A stretch of DNA of 64,000 bases from CAVPKN01 sp964588495 (GTDB lineage: Bacteria; Chlamydiota; Chlamydiia; Chlamydiales; JAAKFR01): the NCBI GenBank assembly GCA_964588495.1, contig CAZPPS010000003.1, forward strand, positions 1 to 64,000, written 5' to 3'. Of the stretch, positions 41,138-50,064 are shown one piece after another. The translations under genes and the position numbers were made by a program. The notes under the pieces are model-generated. The model was given only the letters and a program-made list of their open reading frames with translations, made no database searches and was not told where the DNA came from. Every line of letters starts with the position of its first letter. The first letter of the stretch is position 1.

Positions 41138-41917
41138 ATGAAAGTAAGAATTATTGGATGTGGAGCGATGGGAACTGCCATTGCCCAAACGCTTACAGAA
41201 GCTGGAAAAGCGATCTCTCTTTACGATAAACACGAGGAAAGAGCGTTAGCACTCGCACGCGACATCGGAGCCGCCAAAGCAAGCTTTCCCCTCGAAGATC
41301 TCGCTTCTGGTGATGTGATCCTTCTCGCTGTCAAACCGCAAGATTTCGACACTGTCGCCGAAGAGCTCAAGGATTTTTCAGATGGGCTCGTGGCAAGCAT
41401 TTTGACCGGAATCAGCGTCGAGCGCCTCAAAAATACGTTTCCCAACTGCATTGTGTTGAGGATGATGCCCAACCTCGCTGTCCGCTACGGCGATGGCGTT
41501 ATCGCTCTTGCCGAAGATCCTGCGCTCCTTCCCTACAAAGAGCGGGTTGAAGAATTATTTACTCCCCTTGGGATGCTCCGCTGGATTTCTGAAAAAAATT
41601 TTGATGCCGTCACCTCTTTGACAGGCTCTGGACCCGCCTTTGTCTTCGCAATGATCGAGGCTATGGTTGATGCGGCCATAGCCATGGGCTTTTCTGCCGA
41701 AATGGGTTACGACCTTGTCAAACAGATGGTCGGGGGAGCTATGACCATGCTCTACGAATCCCCCGAGCTCCCCTCCGAACTCCGCTGGAAAGTGTGCTCC
41801 CCTGGAGGCACCACCATCGCCGGCATCCGTGCTCTCGAACAAAAGGGACTGAGAAGCGCCCTCATTGAAGGCTTTATCGCTGCCAAGACGCGCGCCCAAG
41901 AACTTGGAAATTCTTAA
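41138..41917 (+). CDS. proC: Pyrroline-5-carboxylate reductase
   Basis: ProC reduces pyrroline-5-carboxylate to proline with NAD(P)H. The 259-aa enzyme has the Rossmann motif IIGCGAMGTAIA (residues 4-15), LAVKPQ and the C-terminal SPGGTTIAGIRALEQKGLRSALIEG. It completes proBAC. A short AT-rich gap with a promoter-like sequence leads into the accessory region. Confidence 0.95.
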   Translation: MKVRIIGCGAMGTAIAQTLTEAGKAISLYDKHEERALALARDIGAAKASFPLEDLASGDVILLAVKPQDFDTVAEELKDFSDGLVASILTGISVERLKNTFPNCIVLRMMPNLAVRYGDGVIALAEDPALLPYKERVEELFTPLGMLRWISEKNFDAVTSLTGSGPAFVFAMIEAMVDAAIAMGFSAEMGYDLVKQMVGGAMTMLYESPELPSELRWKVCSPGGTTIAGIRALEQKGLRSALIEGFIAAKTRAQELGNS

Positions 41918-41947
41918 CGATTTCTTAACTTATTTTCTATAAGTTAT

Positions 41948-42726
41948 TTGTTCATCGATGATTTTGCCAGTGCTTATGCTCTTTTAAACAAGCCGATTTT
42001 TAACAGCACAAAACTTGCTATCATAGAAACAATTGCAAATAAGTTTAGTCCTGATCAAGAAAATGCCCTCTCTTTTTTTAACGAACTTCTAGAAAAAATA
42101 GAGCGAATAAAAGAAAACACCGAAGACTCCTCCAACAAGAAGATTCCGAACAAGTAGATTGTGGCGCCGCTATTCACTCCATCGCTCTCAAAATCGCTGT
42201 TTTCGATCCTGCACAAGCTCTCAAGATTCTAAATAACGATTTGCACCCATACACTTTGCTCTCCTATTGCCTGGTGATTCATAATTTCCAAATGGCTGAA
42301 GAAATTTGTAGTCGATTGCTCGGCGCATTTCAAAAACTGCGCACACAAATCATGATTGCAGAAAAATATGTAGCTACAGCTCAGCTTGATAAAGCCAACG
42401 CTTTATTACAACCTATTGAGATAGAAAAATTGTTCCTTGAAATATCAAACCAGTTTAATGATTTTCATGCCATTCACGATCTATTCGACCTCGCAGACGT
42501 CTTTGCATCCTGTAATCCCAATAGGAGCAAAGAAATCATCCAATTCCTTCTGAGTTATCTCGATCAAAATGAGAAAGAGCGCCAAAATCAGCATCTATGC
42601 GATTTGTTTGATCTCTACGCAACGATTGACCCGTGGGAGTGTTATGAAACACTTACAAAAATCACGTGGATGGATGCTGCACAAAAAGCCGACTGCTTGT
42701 TCTCTGCAGCTGGGCAAATAATTTAA
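41948..42726 (+). pseudogene. Frameshifted, truncated paralogue of the 42757 protein
   Basis: Two open stretches in different frames, 41948-42157 and about 42130-42726, together align with the C-terminal half of the 671-aa protein encoded next door. The first gives IIETIANKFSPDQENALSFF (against MIQTIASNIDKDTENALGLL); the second gives IALKIAVFDPAQALKILNND, then PWECYETLTKITWMDAAQKAD (against PLECYETLKNIMWMDDGLKAY). A +1 or -1 shift falls between about 42082 and 42157. The N-terminal hydrophobic and F-box-like parts are missing. The first stretch can start at TTG 41948, just after a promoter-like region, so expression of a fragment is possible. Confidence 0.75.
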
Positions 42727-42756
42727 TGGCTCCTTAACGCATTTTCCATATACTGT

Positions 42757-44772
42757 TTGCCCATGAGTTTGATTCAGAATCACAAGCATGCGAGCGAGCA
42801 CACATTACCCGAACACATTCCCACACGCAATTCCCATTGTGAGGCAATCACCGCGCTTGTTATCGGGATTATCACAATAGCTGCGGGAGCTGCACTCCTC
42901 ATATCTGCTGCCTACAACATGCTGCCAGCTGGAATTAATGCGCTTGGAGCCAACATTTCCGGCGGCCTCTTTATCGGAGCGGGAGCGCTCTGCTTTTCTC
43001 TGATGTGCTGCTTCCTAAAAAAAGAGCAGCCAATGGAAGAAGAGCTAACAGTGATCGATCCTCTAGAGTCCTCTTCTGAAGAAACCCAAACAGAAACAGA
43101 AACGGAAGAAGACTACGATGAAGAGTCTTGTTCAGGAATCGAAGAGATGTGTAAGTTCTCCTATACCGAAGAGATTCCAAGTTTTGTTATCCCAGAGGGA
43201 AGTGTCGCTCACTTTTTTCCCACAGATATGATTGTTAGCGTGGCCAATTTAACTGCCAGCAATAAAGATTTGCTAGCGCTCTCTTTAACCTGCAAACACT
43301 ACTTCGAAACTATCAAAGTTCAATGTCAGGAAAAATTTAGGCATTCCCTTGCAAAAATCCGTTTCGAAATGACAGCCCTCCATTTTTGGCATTCCAGTTT
43401 GGGATCAGGGAGTGGAGATTTTTGCCTGCAGGAAGCCATCAAGCGGTGCCCTATCAGGCATTATCCGATTTTTTGGAACACCATTGAACAAACGCTTGCC
43501 CTCATAAAAGAAAAAAACAAACCAAGCAGCGTTCTTGAGACTCTCGCTTTTATGCTAGATAGTTTTCTGTTAACCGATTCTAAAAAAGCTGAACAGGTTG
43601 CCCTTGAAATCATCGAGATTGCCAATCATCTACACGACCAAGAAAAAATTTCAGAATCTGATAGAAATAGCATTTTGTATCATTGTTTGGGGGCTCTTTG
43701 CCACGATCTTTCTCACGCTTCTGTTATTGCAAGGCAAACAACCACCACTATTCAGGGATTACAGATCCAAACGCTTGTACACTCTTACCTTTACACAAAG
43801 AACGTCCAAGCCCTTGCGGGGATAAAAGAACTGCATGGGAGCCGCAAAATCCTATGCCTAACTGAACTACTCCAAAAAATCCAACTTCAAGGCAAAGAAG
43901 CAACCCAATCCTTGATTCCTCTGATTTTGGAAGATTGCCTCTCTTTGTTAAAAAAAGACGATCACGAAGATGTTTTCGTAGAGCTTGCAAAAAGCTATAG
44001 CTGGATTGGTGATTTTGAAGGAGCTCTCTTGTTGTTAGAAAACGAGATGTCTACCATGTTAAAAGGACTCATGATTCAAACAATCGCATCGAATATCGAC
44101 AAAGATACAGAAAATGCCTTGGGTCTCTTGACCACACTCTTTGAACAAGCAAATCACCTGAAAGCTAATGAAACCCAAGGCACATGTGACCATTCCATAC
44201 TTCAAAGCACTCTTCATACAATTGCCTCCCAATTCTCATTTTTTGAGCCTTTAAAAACTCTTCAGATTCTCAATGACAATAATAACTTATATTATCCTTA
44301 TTCCATGGTCCACTATTACCTGAGAATCAATAACATTCAAATGGCTGAATCTTATGCTAAAGATGTCCCTAGCGGTTTTTATTTCACAACGCAGATCTTA
44401 ATTGCAAAACAGTATGCATTAAATGGCCAACGTGAGAAAGCGATAGACTTGTTGGAACTTGCTCTCCAAGTAATTTCAACCCCCCTATTTGATGAACACA
44501 GCCTTGAATATAAAATTGCTCAGAGAATAGACATCGCTCAGTGCATGGCCTCTTTTTGTCAAAGTAGAGCTAAGGAAATCATAAAGTTGGCATTTACTAC
44601 CCTCGACCAAGCGGAAATTGCTCGAAAGAATCACGATCTGGTTTTCAAATTATTCAAAGTTTACGTCACATTGGATCCTTTGGAGTGCTACGAAACCCTC
44701 AAGAACATCATGTGGATGGATGATGGCCTCAAAGCCTACTGCTTGCTCTCAACGGCTCAAGAAATCGGCTAG
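42757..44772 (+). CDS. Inc-like protein with F-box-like and helical-repeat regions
   Basis: The 671-aa product has two hydrophobic segments at about 29-51 and 63-87, the bilobed Inc pattern, then an acidic stretch (Glu/Ser/Thr, about 95-130). Residues 152-186 (FPTDMIVSVANLTASNKDLLALSLTCKHYF) resemble a degenerate F-box. The remaining 480 residues are helical repeats of roughly TPR/SEL spacing (ALLLLENEM, LGLLTTLFEQA, EKAIDLLELAL). It is probably an inclusion-membrane protein acting on the host ubiquitin system, by inference. A broken copy of the C-terminal half lies just upstream. The start could also be MSL, two codons later. Confidence 0.7.
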   Translation: MPMSLIQNHKHASEHTLPEHIPTRNSHCEAITALVIGIITIAAGAALLISAAYNMLPAGINALGANISGGLFIGAGALCFSLMCCFLKKEQPMEEELTVIDPLESSSEETQTETETEEDYDEESCSGIEEMCKFSYTEEIPSFVIPEGSVAHFFPTDMIVSVANLTASNKDLLALSLTCKHYFETIKVQCQEKFRHSLAKIRFEMTALHFWHSSLGSGSGDFCLQEAIKRCPIRHYPIFWNTIEQTLALIKEKNKPSSVLETLAFMLDSFLLTDSKKAEQVALEIIEIANHLHDQEKISESDRNSILYHCLGALCHDLSHASVIARQTTTTIQGLQIQTLVHSYLYTKNVQALAGIKELHGSRKILCLTELLQKIQLQGKEATQSLIPLILEDCLSLLKKDDHEDVFVELAKSYSWIGDFEGALLLLENEMSTMLKGLMIQTIASNIDKDTENALGLLTTLFEQANHLKANETQGTCDHSILQSTLHTIASQFSFFEPLKTLQILNDNNNLYYPYSMVHYYLRINNIQMAESYAKDVPSGFYFTTQILIAKQYALNGQREKAIDLLELALQVISTPLFDEHSLEYKIAQRIDIAQCMASFCQSRAKEIIKLAFTTLDQAEIARKNHDLVFKLFKVYVTLDPLECYETLKNIMWMDDGLKAYCLLSTAQEIG

Positions 44773-44901
44773 GCCTTCCCCCCAAAATGACAATTGCAGT
44801 TTCGGGGGAAAGCTATCAGTTTGCCAAATCCTGACAATCTTAACCATTTCTTAATATTATTTTTATATAATGACTGTCTATATGAAACGCCTTATGTGGA
44901 G

Positions 44902-45102
44902 ATGCTAAACAAACGGAGCACTGTTTGCCAAAATACAGTGCGCCAGCAACAAGATGGGTGGTCGTGCACATGGCATGCGTGCGAAAACATCAAGCTGCTC
45001 TCCCAAATGGAGAATGTCTACCAGTTTGTCAGCGATAAAAAATTGCCTACTTACACCTCTTCCCAAATGCAAGAGATCTACGATAAAAAGTATCGAAAAT
45101 GA
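44902..45102 (+). pseudogene. Remnant of a C48 (Ulp1-like) cysteine protease
   Basis: A 66-codon frame (open further upstream without a good start) encodes TVRQQQDGWSCTWHACENIKLL, which matches the Gln...Asp-Gly-x-Ser-Cys motif around the catalytic cysteine of Ulp1/SENP and ChlaDub-type deubiquitinases. The His-Asp part of the triad and the whole N-terminal body are absent, so it is a 3' fragment. Its end overlaps the mpg start by 4 bp. Assignment rests on one motif. Confidence 0.5.
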
Positions 45103-45590
45103 AACTAGACCGTTCCTTTTATAGCCGTTCAACGCTGGTTGTAGCTCGTGATATGCTGGGCAAATATCTAGTCTTTGGGGAAAAGTCAGGGAGGATTGTG
45201 GAAACGGAAGCCTATCTCGGGGCTGAGGATTTGGCGTCGCATGCCCGATTTGGTTCACGCAAACGGAACTACCTGATGTTTGGAGAGGCGGGGTTTGTCT
45301 ATGTCTACTTCACTTATGGGATGCACTATATGCTCAACATGACGACGGAGGCGCCAGGAACTGCTGGGGCTGTGTTGATTCGGGCAATTGAAGGGGTGGC
45401 AGATGGCCCTGCGAAATTGACGAAAGCTTTTGGGATTACGCTTGAGCAGAATGGGCTGGATTTGACCGGAGACACGATTTGGCTCGAAGAGCGGGAGAAG
45501 GCGGATTTTGTGATTAAAACAACGCCCCGCGTGGGGATTGACTACGCAGGCGATTATAAGGACAAGCCCTGGAGATTTTTAATTGGTTAG
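45099..45590 (+). CDS. 3-methyladenine DNA glycosylase (AAG/Mpg family)
   Basis: This monofunctional glycosylase removes alkylated purines. The 163-aa product has the family segments ARDMLGKYLV, IVETEAYLGAEDLASHA (catalytic Glu), the YVYFTYGMHYMLNM strand and GPAKLTKAFGI. It is about 30 residues shorter than usual, missing part of the C-terminus and an internal loop, but the catalytic core is complete. It overlaps the protease remnant by ATGA, an accidental or former operon. Confidence 0.88.
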   Translation: MKLDRSFYSRSTLVVARDMLGKYLVFGEKSGRIVETEAYLGAEDLASHARFGSRKRNYLMFGEAGFVYVYFTYGMHYMLNMTTEAPGTAGAVLIRAIEGVADGPAKLTKAFGITLEQNGLDLTGDTIWLEEREKADFVIKTTPRVGIDYAGDYKDKPWRFLIG

Positions 45591-45665
45591 ATCTGTAAGG
45601 CTTCCAATCTGGCTTTCAAACGTTAAAAATGGTATCATTAAGCACTAATTATTAAGGTTATTGCT

Positions 45666-47159
45666 GTGGCTTTGCAAAATTGTTGCTTTTCTAATTCAAA
45701 TTTAGTTTTTAATCGTCAACACGATGATATAAATGCCACAACGATTCAAAAACATTGTAGAGGTTTTTTAGGAAGAAGACATCTTAAAGAGATCAAGCAG
45801 AAGGAATCTAACGCTGCCACTCTGCTTCAAAGTTATATCCGCCAGCACGCAGCACAAAAATCTTATGAGGAGGAACCTGATTATTCTCTTTTTGAAGCAG
45901 CAAAGAGCTATACGGAAGATCCTGAAAAATTAAAAGAGGTGCCCAATCCTAGCTATGGAGTTAATCGCTTAAAAATTTTTATGCCGAACGACTTAGAAGT
46001 AGTTATTCGGGCATGTGAAAACTCAAATGACTTCAGTCGTTTCACAAAGACGCAACAAGCCTACGCCATTTGCTTTCAGCATAAATTTCGTTGTATTGAA
46101 GTACCAAAAGTCCGTATGCAACGCAGTTTTAGTGTTGAAACAAGGCTTCCGAATGCAAACAGTTCCGCAATGAAGGGAATGGCATTTTATTATCAAAATC
46201 AGGAACACTATACAGAAGCCGTCAAAGAGTTTACCTCTTTATTATGTTATGGATCGTTTTGGGACGATATTATTGGTGGCGATAAAAACATCATCAATTA
46301 TCTTGGAATCGCTCAGGTCCCCCGATTTGACAATTTACTGTTGTACTCTGCAGAACAAGAGAACGAAACATTATTTAAAATTGGACTTGTTGACTTACAA
46401 ACATTTGTGCTCAATTCCCGACCAGATGGTTATATTGTTTATCAAGCCATGTCAACAAGCTGTCAACTTTTTCCCTATCACTTTGATGCTATCCTAGAAC
46501 AGGGCAAAAAAGAGGTCCAAAAAGTGGGCCAAAAAGAAGACAAAGTTTTTTACAATCTTTCTGAAGAGCATATTAGCCAATTGTGTGAAGAAGCATCAAA
46601 AAGCCTGGAAATCTATAAAATTGTTTGCGAAAACAACTTCTCTTTTTATCGAAGGCACAACATTACTTTGCAAAATCAAATGGCAATCACACTGTCTAAT
46701 GAACGGAAAGATGAATTAAAAAATCACATGGGTTCCTTTGTCAGAAATATGCATACGCATGGTCTCAAAGGTTACTTTGGGATTCGAGATTGCCTAAAAG
46801 GAGATCCTGATGTGAGTGCCCATCGTTTTCAAGAAGAGCTCTGTCCAAAAATGATTGCTTTAGTCGAGGAAAGATTGAAAAGGATGTACTCATTTTCCTC
46901 AAAATCTAAACCTACAAGTTATGGTGAACTGATTGAAAAAAGAATGAATCGTAGAGCAGTGACTACCAGCCTGTCTGAAAATTTTCAATCAGACGAAGAA
47001 GAATCTGACGGCTCCACATTGCTTAGAGAAATATTCAAAAGTGAATTCCCTCCTACTTTGGAAATTTTTGAAGAAATTTTGAATCAATTAGTCAAAGGCG
47101 GGGAGCTTTCCTATTATAAAGCGCATGTCTATAGTAGCGATGACCTCATTTTCTTTTAA
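45666..47159 (+). CDS. IQ-motif protein with possible pseudokinase-like core
   Basis: The 497-aa protein starts with GTG after an AAGG. Residues 24-43 (ATTIQKHCRGFLGRRHLKEI) are a textbook IQ motif (IQ...RG...RR), the calmodulin-binding helix of eukaryotes, and 50-66 (AATLLQSYIRQHAAQKS) form a second, weaker one. Further on, FDNLLLY (221-227) and LFKIGLVDLQTF (236-247) resemble the catalytic and DFG segments of protein kinases with key residues altered, and EVVIRA near 110 could be the beta-3 strand. The kinase part is a guess. An IQ motif in a bacterium suggests a host target. Nothing similar is in the flanking genes. Confidence 0.6.
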   Translation: MALQNCCFSNSNLVFNRQHDDINATTIQKHCRGFLGRRHLKEIKQKESNAATLLQSYIRQHAAQKSYEEEPDYSLFEAAKSYTEDPEKLKEVPNPSYGVNRLKIFMPNDLEVVIRACENSNDFSRFTKTQQAYAICFQHKFRCIEVPKVRMQRSFSVETRLPNANSSAMKGMAFYYQNQEHYTEAVKEFTSLLCYGSFWDDIIGGDKNIINYLGIAQVPRFDNLLLYSAEQENETLFKIGLVDLQTFVLNSRPDGYIVYQAMSTSCQLFPYHFDAILEQGKKEVQKVGQKEDKVFYNLSEEHISQLCEEASKSLEIYKIVCENNFSFYRRHNITLQNQMAITLSNERKDELKNHMGSFVRNMHTHGLKGYFGIRDCLKGDPDVSAHRFQEELCPKMIALVEERLKRMYSFSSKSKPTSYGELIEKRMNRRAVTTSLSENFQSDEEESDGSTLLREIFKSEFPPTLEIFEEILNQLVKGGELSYYKAHVYSSDDLIFF

Positions 47160-47173
47160 TTTGGAAAGAATTT

Positions 47174-48421
47174 ATGACTAATCAACTTAAAACTCAAAAG
47201 CACCAATTTTGGGTTATTTTAGTTATTATCTTTATTGGTTTCATCGGCATTTCGATGCCTTATTTAATCTTCCCCCCCTTATTTCTAAATTTAGACTATT
47301 CTTTCCTCCCCTCTTCTTGGGGAGATTCCAGCCGCGCCCTTTTTTTAGGAATTACCTTAGCAGCCTACCCTTTAGGGCAGTTTATTGGATCACCGATTCT
47401 AGGCGCTTTATCGGATGACTATGGACGCAAACATTTGTTATCAGGAAGTTTAGTCCTTGCGTCCCTCGCCAATTTGCTCACAGGAATTGCGATCGCACAG
47501 CAACATCTCAGCTTGCTGATTATCAGTCGGTTCATTGCAGGATTGATGGAGGGTAATGTCGCGATTGCACGCGCCCTCTGTGCCGACCTGAAAATGCTTT
47601 CTAAGCACAAAACATTTGGCAAAATAAACGCAGCCACCTCGATTGCTTATTTATTCGGCCCCCTTTTAGGTGGCTTGTTGACCGATAAACAGTTGCATGG
47701 AGCCTTAACGATTTCGACTCCCTTCTACTTCATCTGTATCCTTTTTCTTCTACTTTCTGCCCTTTCTGCATTGATGCTTAAAAACTCTGTGGCAACAAAT
47801 GCCGTCATCAAGCGCACCTTGTGGGCCCGTCTGAATTTTATCGCGCGAGCCTCGGCATTATTTTCCAATAAAAGCTTGAAAACTCTCATGATCTCCTCCA
47901 CATGCTTTACTCTGGCAGTTGATATTTTTTATGAGTTTGGCCCTGTTTACTTAACAGCCCAATGGGGCTTAAGCCCCACTCAACTGATGCTTTACAACGC
48001 TGTTCTTTGTATTGGCCTCGCCGTAGGAAATGGATGGTTGCCAACTGTGATTACTGCGCGCTTGCCTCCCCTACCCTTAATCTTAGGCTCTATTGGAAGC
48101 TTTGCTGTTCTTTTATTGGGCATGCTCTATTTGCATTCCACTTTCTTGATAATCATAGGATTTGTTCTCATCGGTTTAGCCATCGGACTCGCAGTAACCC
48201 TTCTAACAGTCAAAATATCCGATTCTGTCTCAGACACAATTCAAGGTGAAGTGATGGGAACCCAACTCTCCCTACGTGTTCTAGGAGATGGACTCATCTG
48301 CCTGCTAGGCGGTGTTTTGTTAATTTTCTCACCAAAGATCATTCTGATCGTAGCAGCCCTAACTGCCCTAAGCACAATGTTCTATTTTAAAAGCAAACAT
48401 TACATCCAAATCCGTCAGTAA
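47174..48421 (+). CDS. MFS transporter A
   Basis: The 415-aa protein has twelve predicted helices. Motif A appears as GALSDDYGRKHLL between helices 2 and 3, and GLMEGNVAIARALCADL corresponds to the helix 4-5 region of drug:proton antiporters. It is a paralogue of the MFS gene at 52390-53616, with about the same N-terminal pattern (GFIGISMPYLI against GFIGYSLIITI). Substrate unknown; sugar or multidrug export are both possible. It begins 14 bp after the IQ-motif gene. Confidence 0.9.
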   Translation: MTNQLKTQKHQFWVILVIIFIGFIGISMPYLIFPPLFLNLDYSFLPSSWGDSSRALFLGITLAAYPLGQFIGSPILGALSDDYGRKHLLSGSLVLASLANLLTGIAIAQQHLSLLIISRFIAGLMEGNVAIARALCADLKMLSKHKTFGKINAATSIAYLFGPLLGGLLTDKQLHGALTISTPFYFICILFLLLSALSALMLKNSVATNAVIKRTLWARLNFIARASALFSNKSLKTLMISSTCFTLAVDIFYEFGPVYLTAQWGLSPTQLMLYNAVLCIGLAVGNGWLPTVITARLPPLPLILGSIGSFAVLLLGMLYLHSTFLIIIGFVLIGLAIGLAVTLLTVKISDSVSDTIQGEVMGTQLSLRVLGDGLICLLGGVLLIFSPKIILIVAALTALSTMFYFKSKHYIQIRQ

Positions 48422-48422
48422 A

Positions 48423-49334
48423 TCACAAGCTGTCGGAAAAGTTTTGAAATGCAGCTTTTACACCCTCGGGGTTATCAATCCAGTTGAAATGGCCGGCCTC
48501 TTTGATTTCAACGAGTTCGATATTTGGACGTGCAAAACGTGGGTCGTTTTGAAAGATTTCAAATGGAGTCATATAATCAAATTCGTTACCAATGATTAAC
48601 GCAGGGACTTTTTCTGGAATCCATGTCGCTGTATAACCACACGCTTCGACCTTATGCAACCACCAAAATGTGGGTTTAAAAGCAAAAGGAATTGAAAGAA
48701 TGAATTCCCGTCCTTTTGCTAAAGACTCTTCTTTATAAAACCAGTAGTAAGTGCAAATATCTAATAGCTTTTTACAAGTCTCATCAGACGGGTTTTGAAT
48801 GAAGGCTTGCAGTTGCAGATCCAAGTCGGGCAAATTGTATTTTTTGGCACATGCAGCCGCTTCTTCTAACCAGATCCTGGGCGTTGAACTCAGAATAACC
48901 ACACCTTTTAGATAATTTTCCAGCTCTGGCGTCAATAATGTAAGGATCCCACCAAATGAAATTCCTACAATAATTGGGTTTTCAAAACGTTTTACCATAG
49001 GGATCACGCATTCAAACCACTTGTTGTAATCATAATCCTCTGGAATTCCGTTGATATTATCCCCATTTCCAGGAAAATCGATGAGCCACGTATTGCCGGG
49101 AAGATCTAGGAGCTTCTCCAGACTCAATAACGATGAGGAATCACAACCCGGCCCTCCAGGAATGAATAACCAGTTCCAATTCTTATTCTTGACCGGATTG
49201 CGACTGACTAACCGGTAGCGAACACCATTTTGATCAAAGTCCTGACTCAACTCCATAAGCTCACTACCGTTTAAAATGTTTGTATGAAGATAGAACAGAC
49301 AAAGAACAAGACTCAATCTAAAAAGTGTTTTCAT
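48423..49334 (-). CDS. Secreted alpha/beta hydrolase (prolyl aminopeptidase-like)
   Basis: The 303-aa enzyme has a signal peptide (residues 1-22, MKTLFRLSLVLCLFYLHTNILN) and the fold of proline iminopeptidases: the oxyanion loop GGPGCDSSS, nucleophile elbow GISFGG (Ser near 123), a late Asp in GNEFDYMTP and His in EAGHFNW. Substrate specificity cannot be read. The stop lies 1 bp from the convergent MFS stop. Confidence 0.8.
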   Translation of the reverse strand: MKTLFRLSLVLCLFYLHTNILNGSELMELSQDFDQNGVRYRLVSRNPVKNKNWNWLFIPGGPGCDSSSLLSLEKLLDLPGNTWLIDFPGNGDNINGIPEDYDYNKWFECVIPMVKRFENPIIVGISFGGILTLLTPELENYLKGVVILSSTPRIWLEEAAACAKKYNLPDLDLQLQAFIQNPSDETCKKLLDICTYYWFYKEESLAKGREFILSIPFAFKPTFWWLHKVEACGYTATWIPEKVPALIIGNEFDYMTPFEIFQNDPRFARPNIELVEIKEAGHFNWIDNPEGVKAAFQNFSDSL

Positions 49335-49418
49335 GAAAGGAATTTCCTGCGGTTTTTTTTTGCTCGACGATGAACATCGTCAAACTTATAATCAATACTT
49401 GCAAGAGGATTGAAGTAG

Positions 49419-49967
49419 ATGAGAGCGATTTTGATTCATGGCAACGGTAACAGCAAACCAACCGATAATTGGTTCCCTTACCTTAAAAGAGAGCTTGAAA
49501 AGCTTGGTGTAGAAGTCGATGCCCCTCAGTTTCCGGATGCAGAACTTGCCCGAAGTTCTTATTGGCTGCCATTTCTGGAAAAGGATTTGAAAGCCGATGA
49601 GAATACCATCATCGTGGGCCATTCTTCAGGTGCCATCGCTGCTATGCGGCATGCAGAAACACATCGTATTTTAGGATCGGCACTCATCGGAACTTATTAC
49701 ACAGATCTGGGGATGGAATCGGAAAAACTGAGCGGTTATTTCGACTCGCCTTGGAATTGGGCAAACATTAAAAAAAACCAAAAATGGATCATTCAATTTG
49801 CTGGCGCCAATGATCCCTGGATTCCCATCCACGAAGCCCATGTTGTTCGAGATAATTTGCACACCGATTATTATGAGTCGCCCGATCAAGGTCACTTTGG
49901 CGGAGACTATTACAAAGAGACTTTTCCTGAGCTCCTAGAGGTCCTCAAAAAGAAAATTGGGGAATGA
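49419..49967 (+). CDS. RBBP9/YdeN-type serine hydrolase
   Basis: This small 182-aa alpha/beta hydrolase has LIHGNGNS at the first strand, nucleophile GHSSGA (Ser near 69), Asp in GANDPWIP and His in DQGHFGGD near the C-terminus, the RBBP9 layout. There is no signal peptide. Natural substrates of these bacterial hydrolases are mostly unknown. It is followed by the threonine aldolase gene after 97 bp and may share its transcript. Confidence 0.85.
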   Translation: MRAILIHGNGNSKPTDNWFPYLKRELEKLGVEVDAPQFPDAELARSSYWLPFLEKDLKADENTIIVGHSSGAIAAMRHAETHRILGSALIGTYYTDLGMESEKLSGYFDSPWNWANIKKNQKWIIQFAGANDPWIPIHEAHVVRDNLHTDYYESPDQGHFGGDYYKETFPELLEVLKKKIGE

Positions 49968-50064
49968 CAAACCTTTAATCGCAAGATTTTTGAAATTGGG
50001 CGTCTCACTTGAATTTCTCCCTATGATTGTCTATCCTATAGCTTCATTTTATGAGAGTTTTTGT

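Noticed and set aside
49957..50064. N-terminal extension of the threonine aldolase
   Set aside because: The family begins at MSQKKICLASDN. The extension overlaps the preceding gene and has no Shine-Dalgarno.
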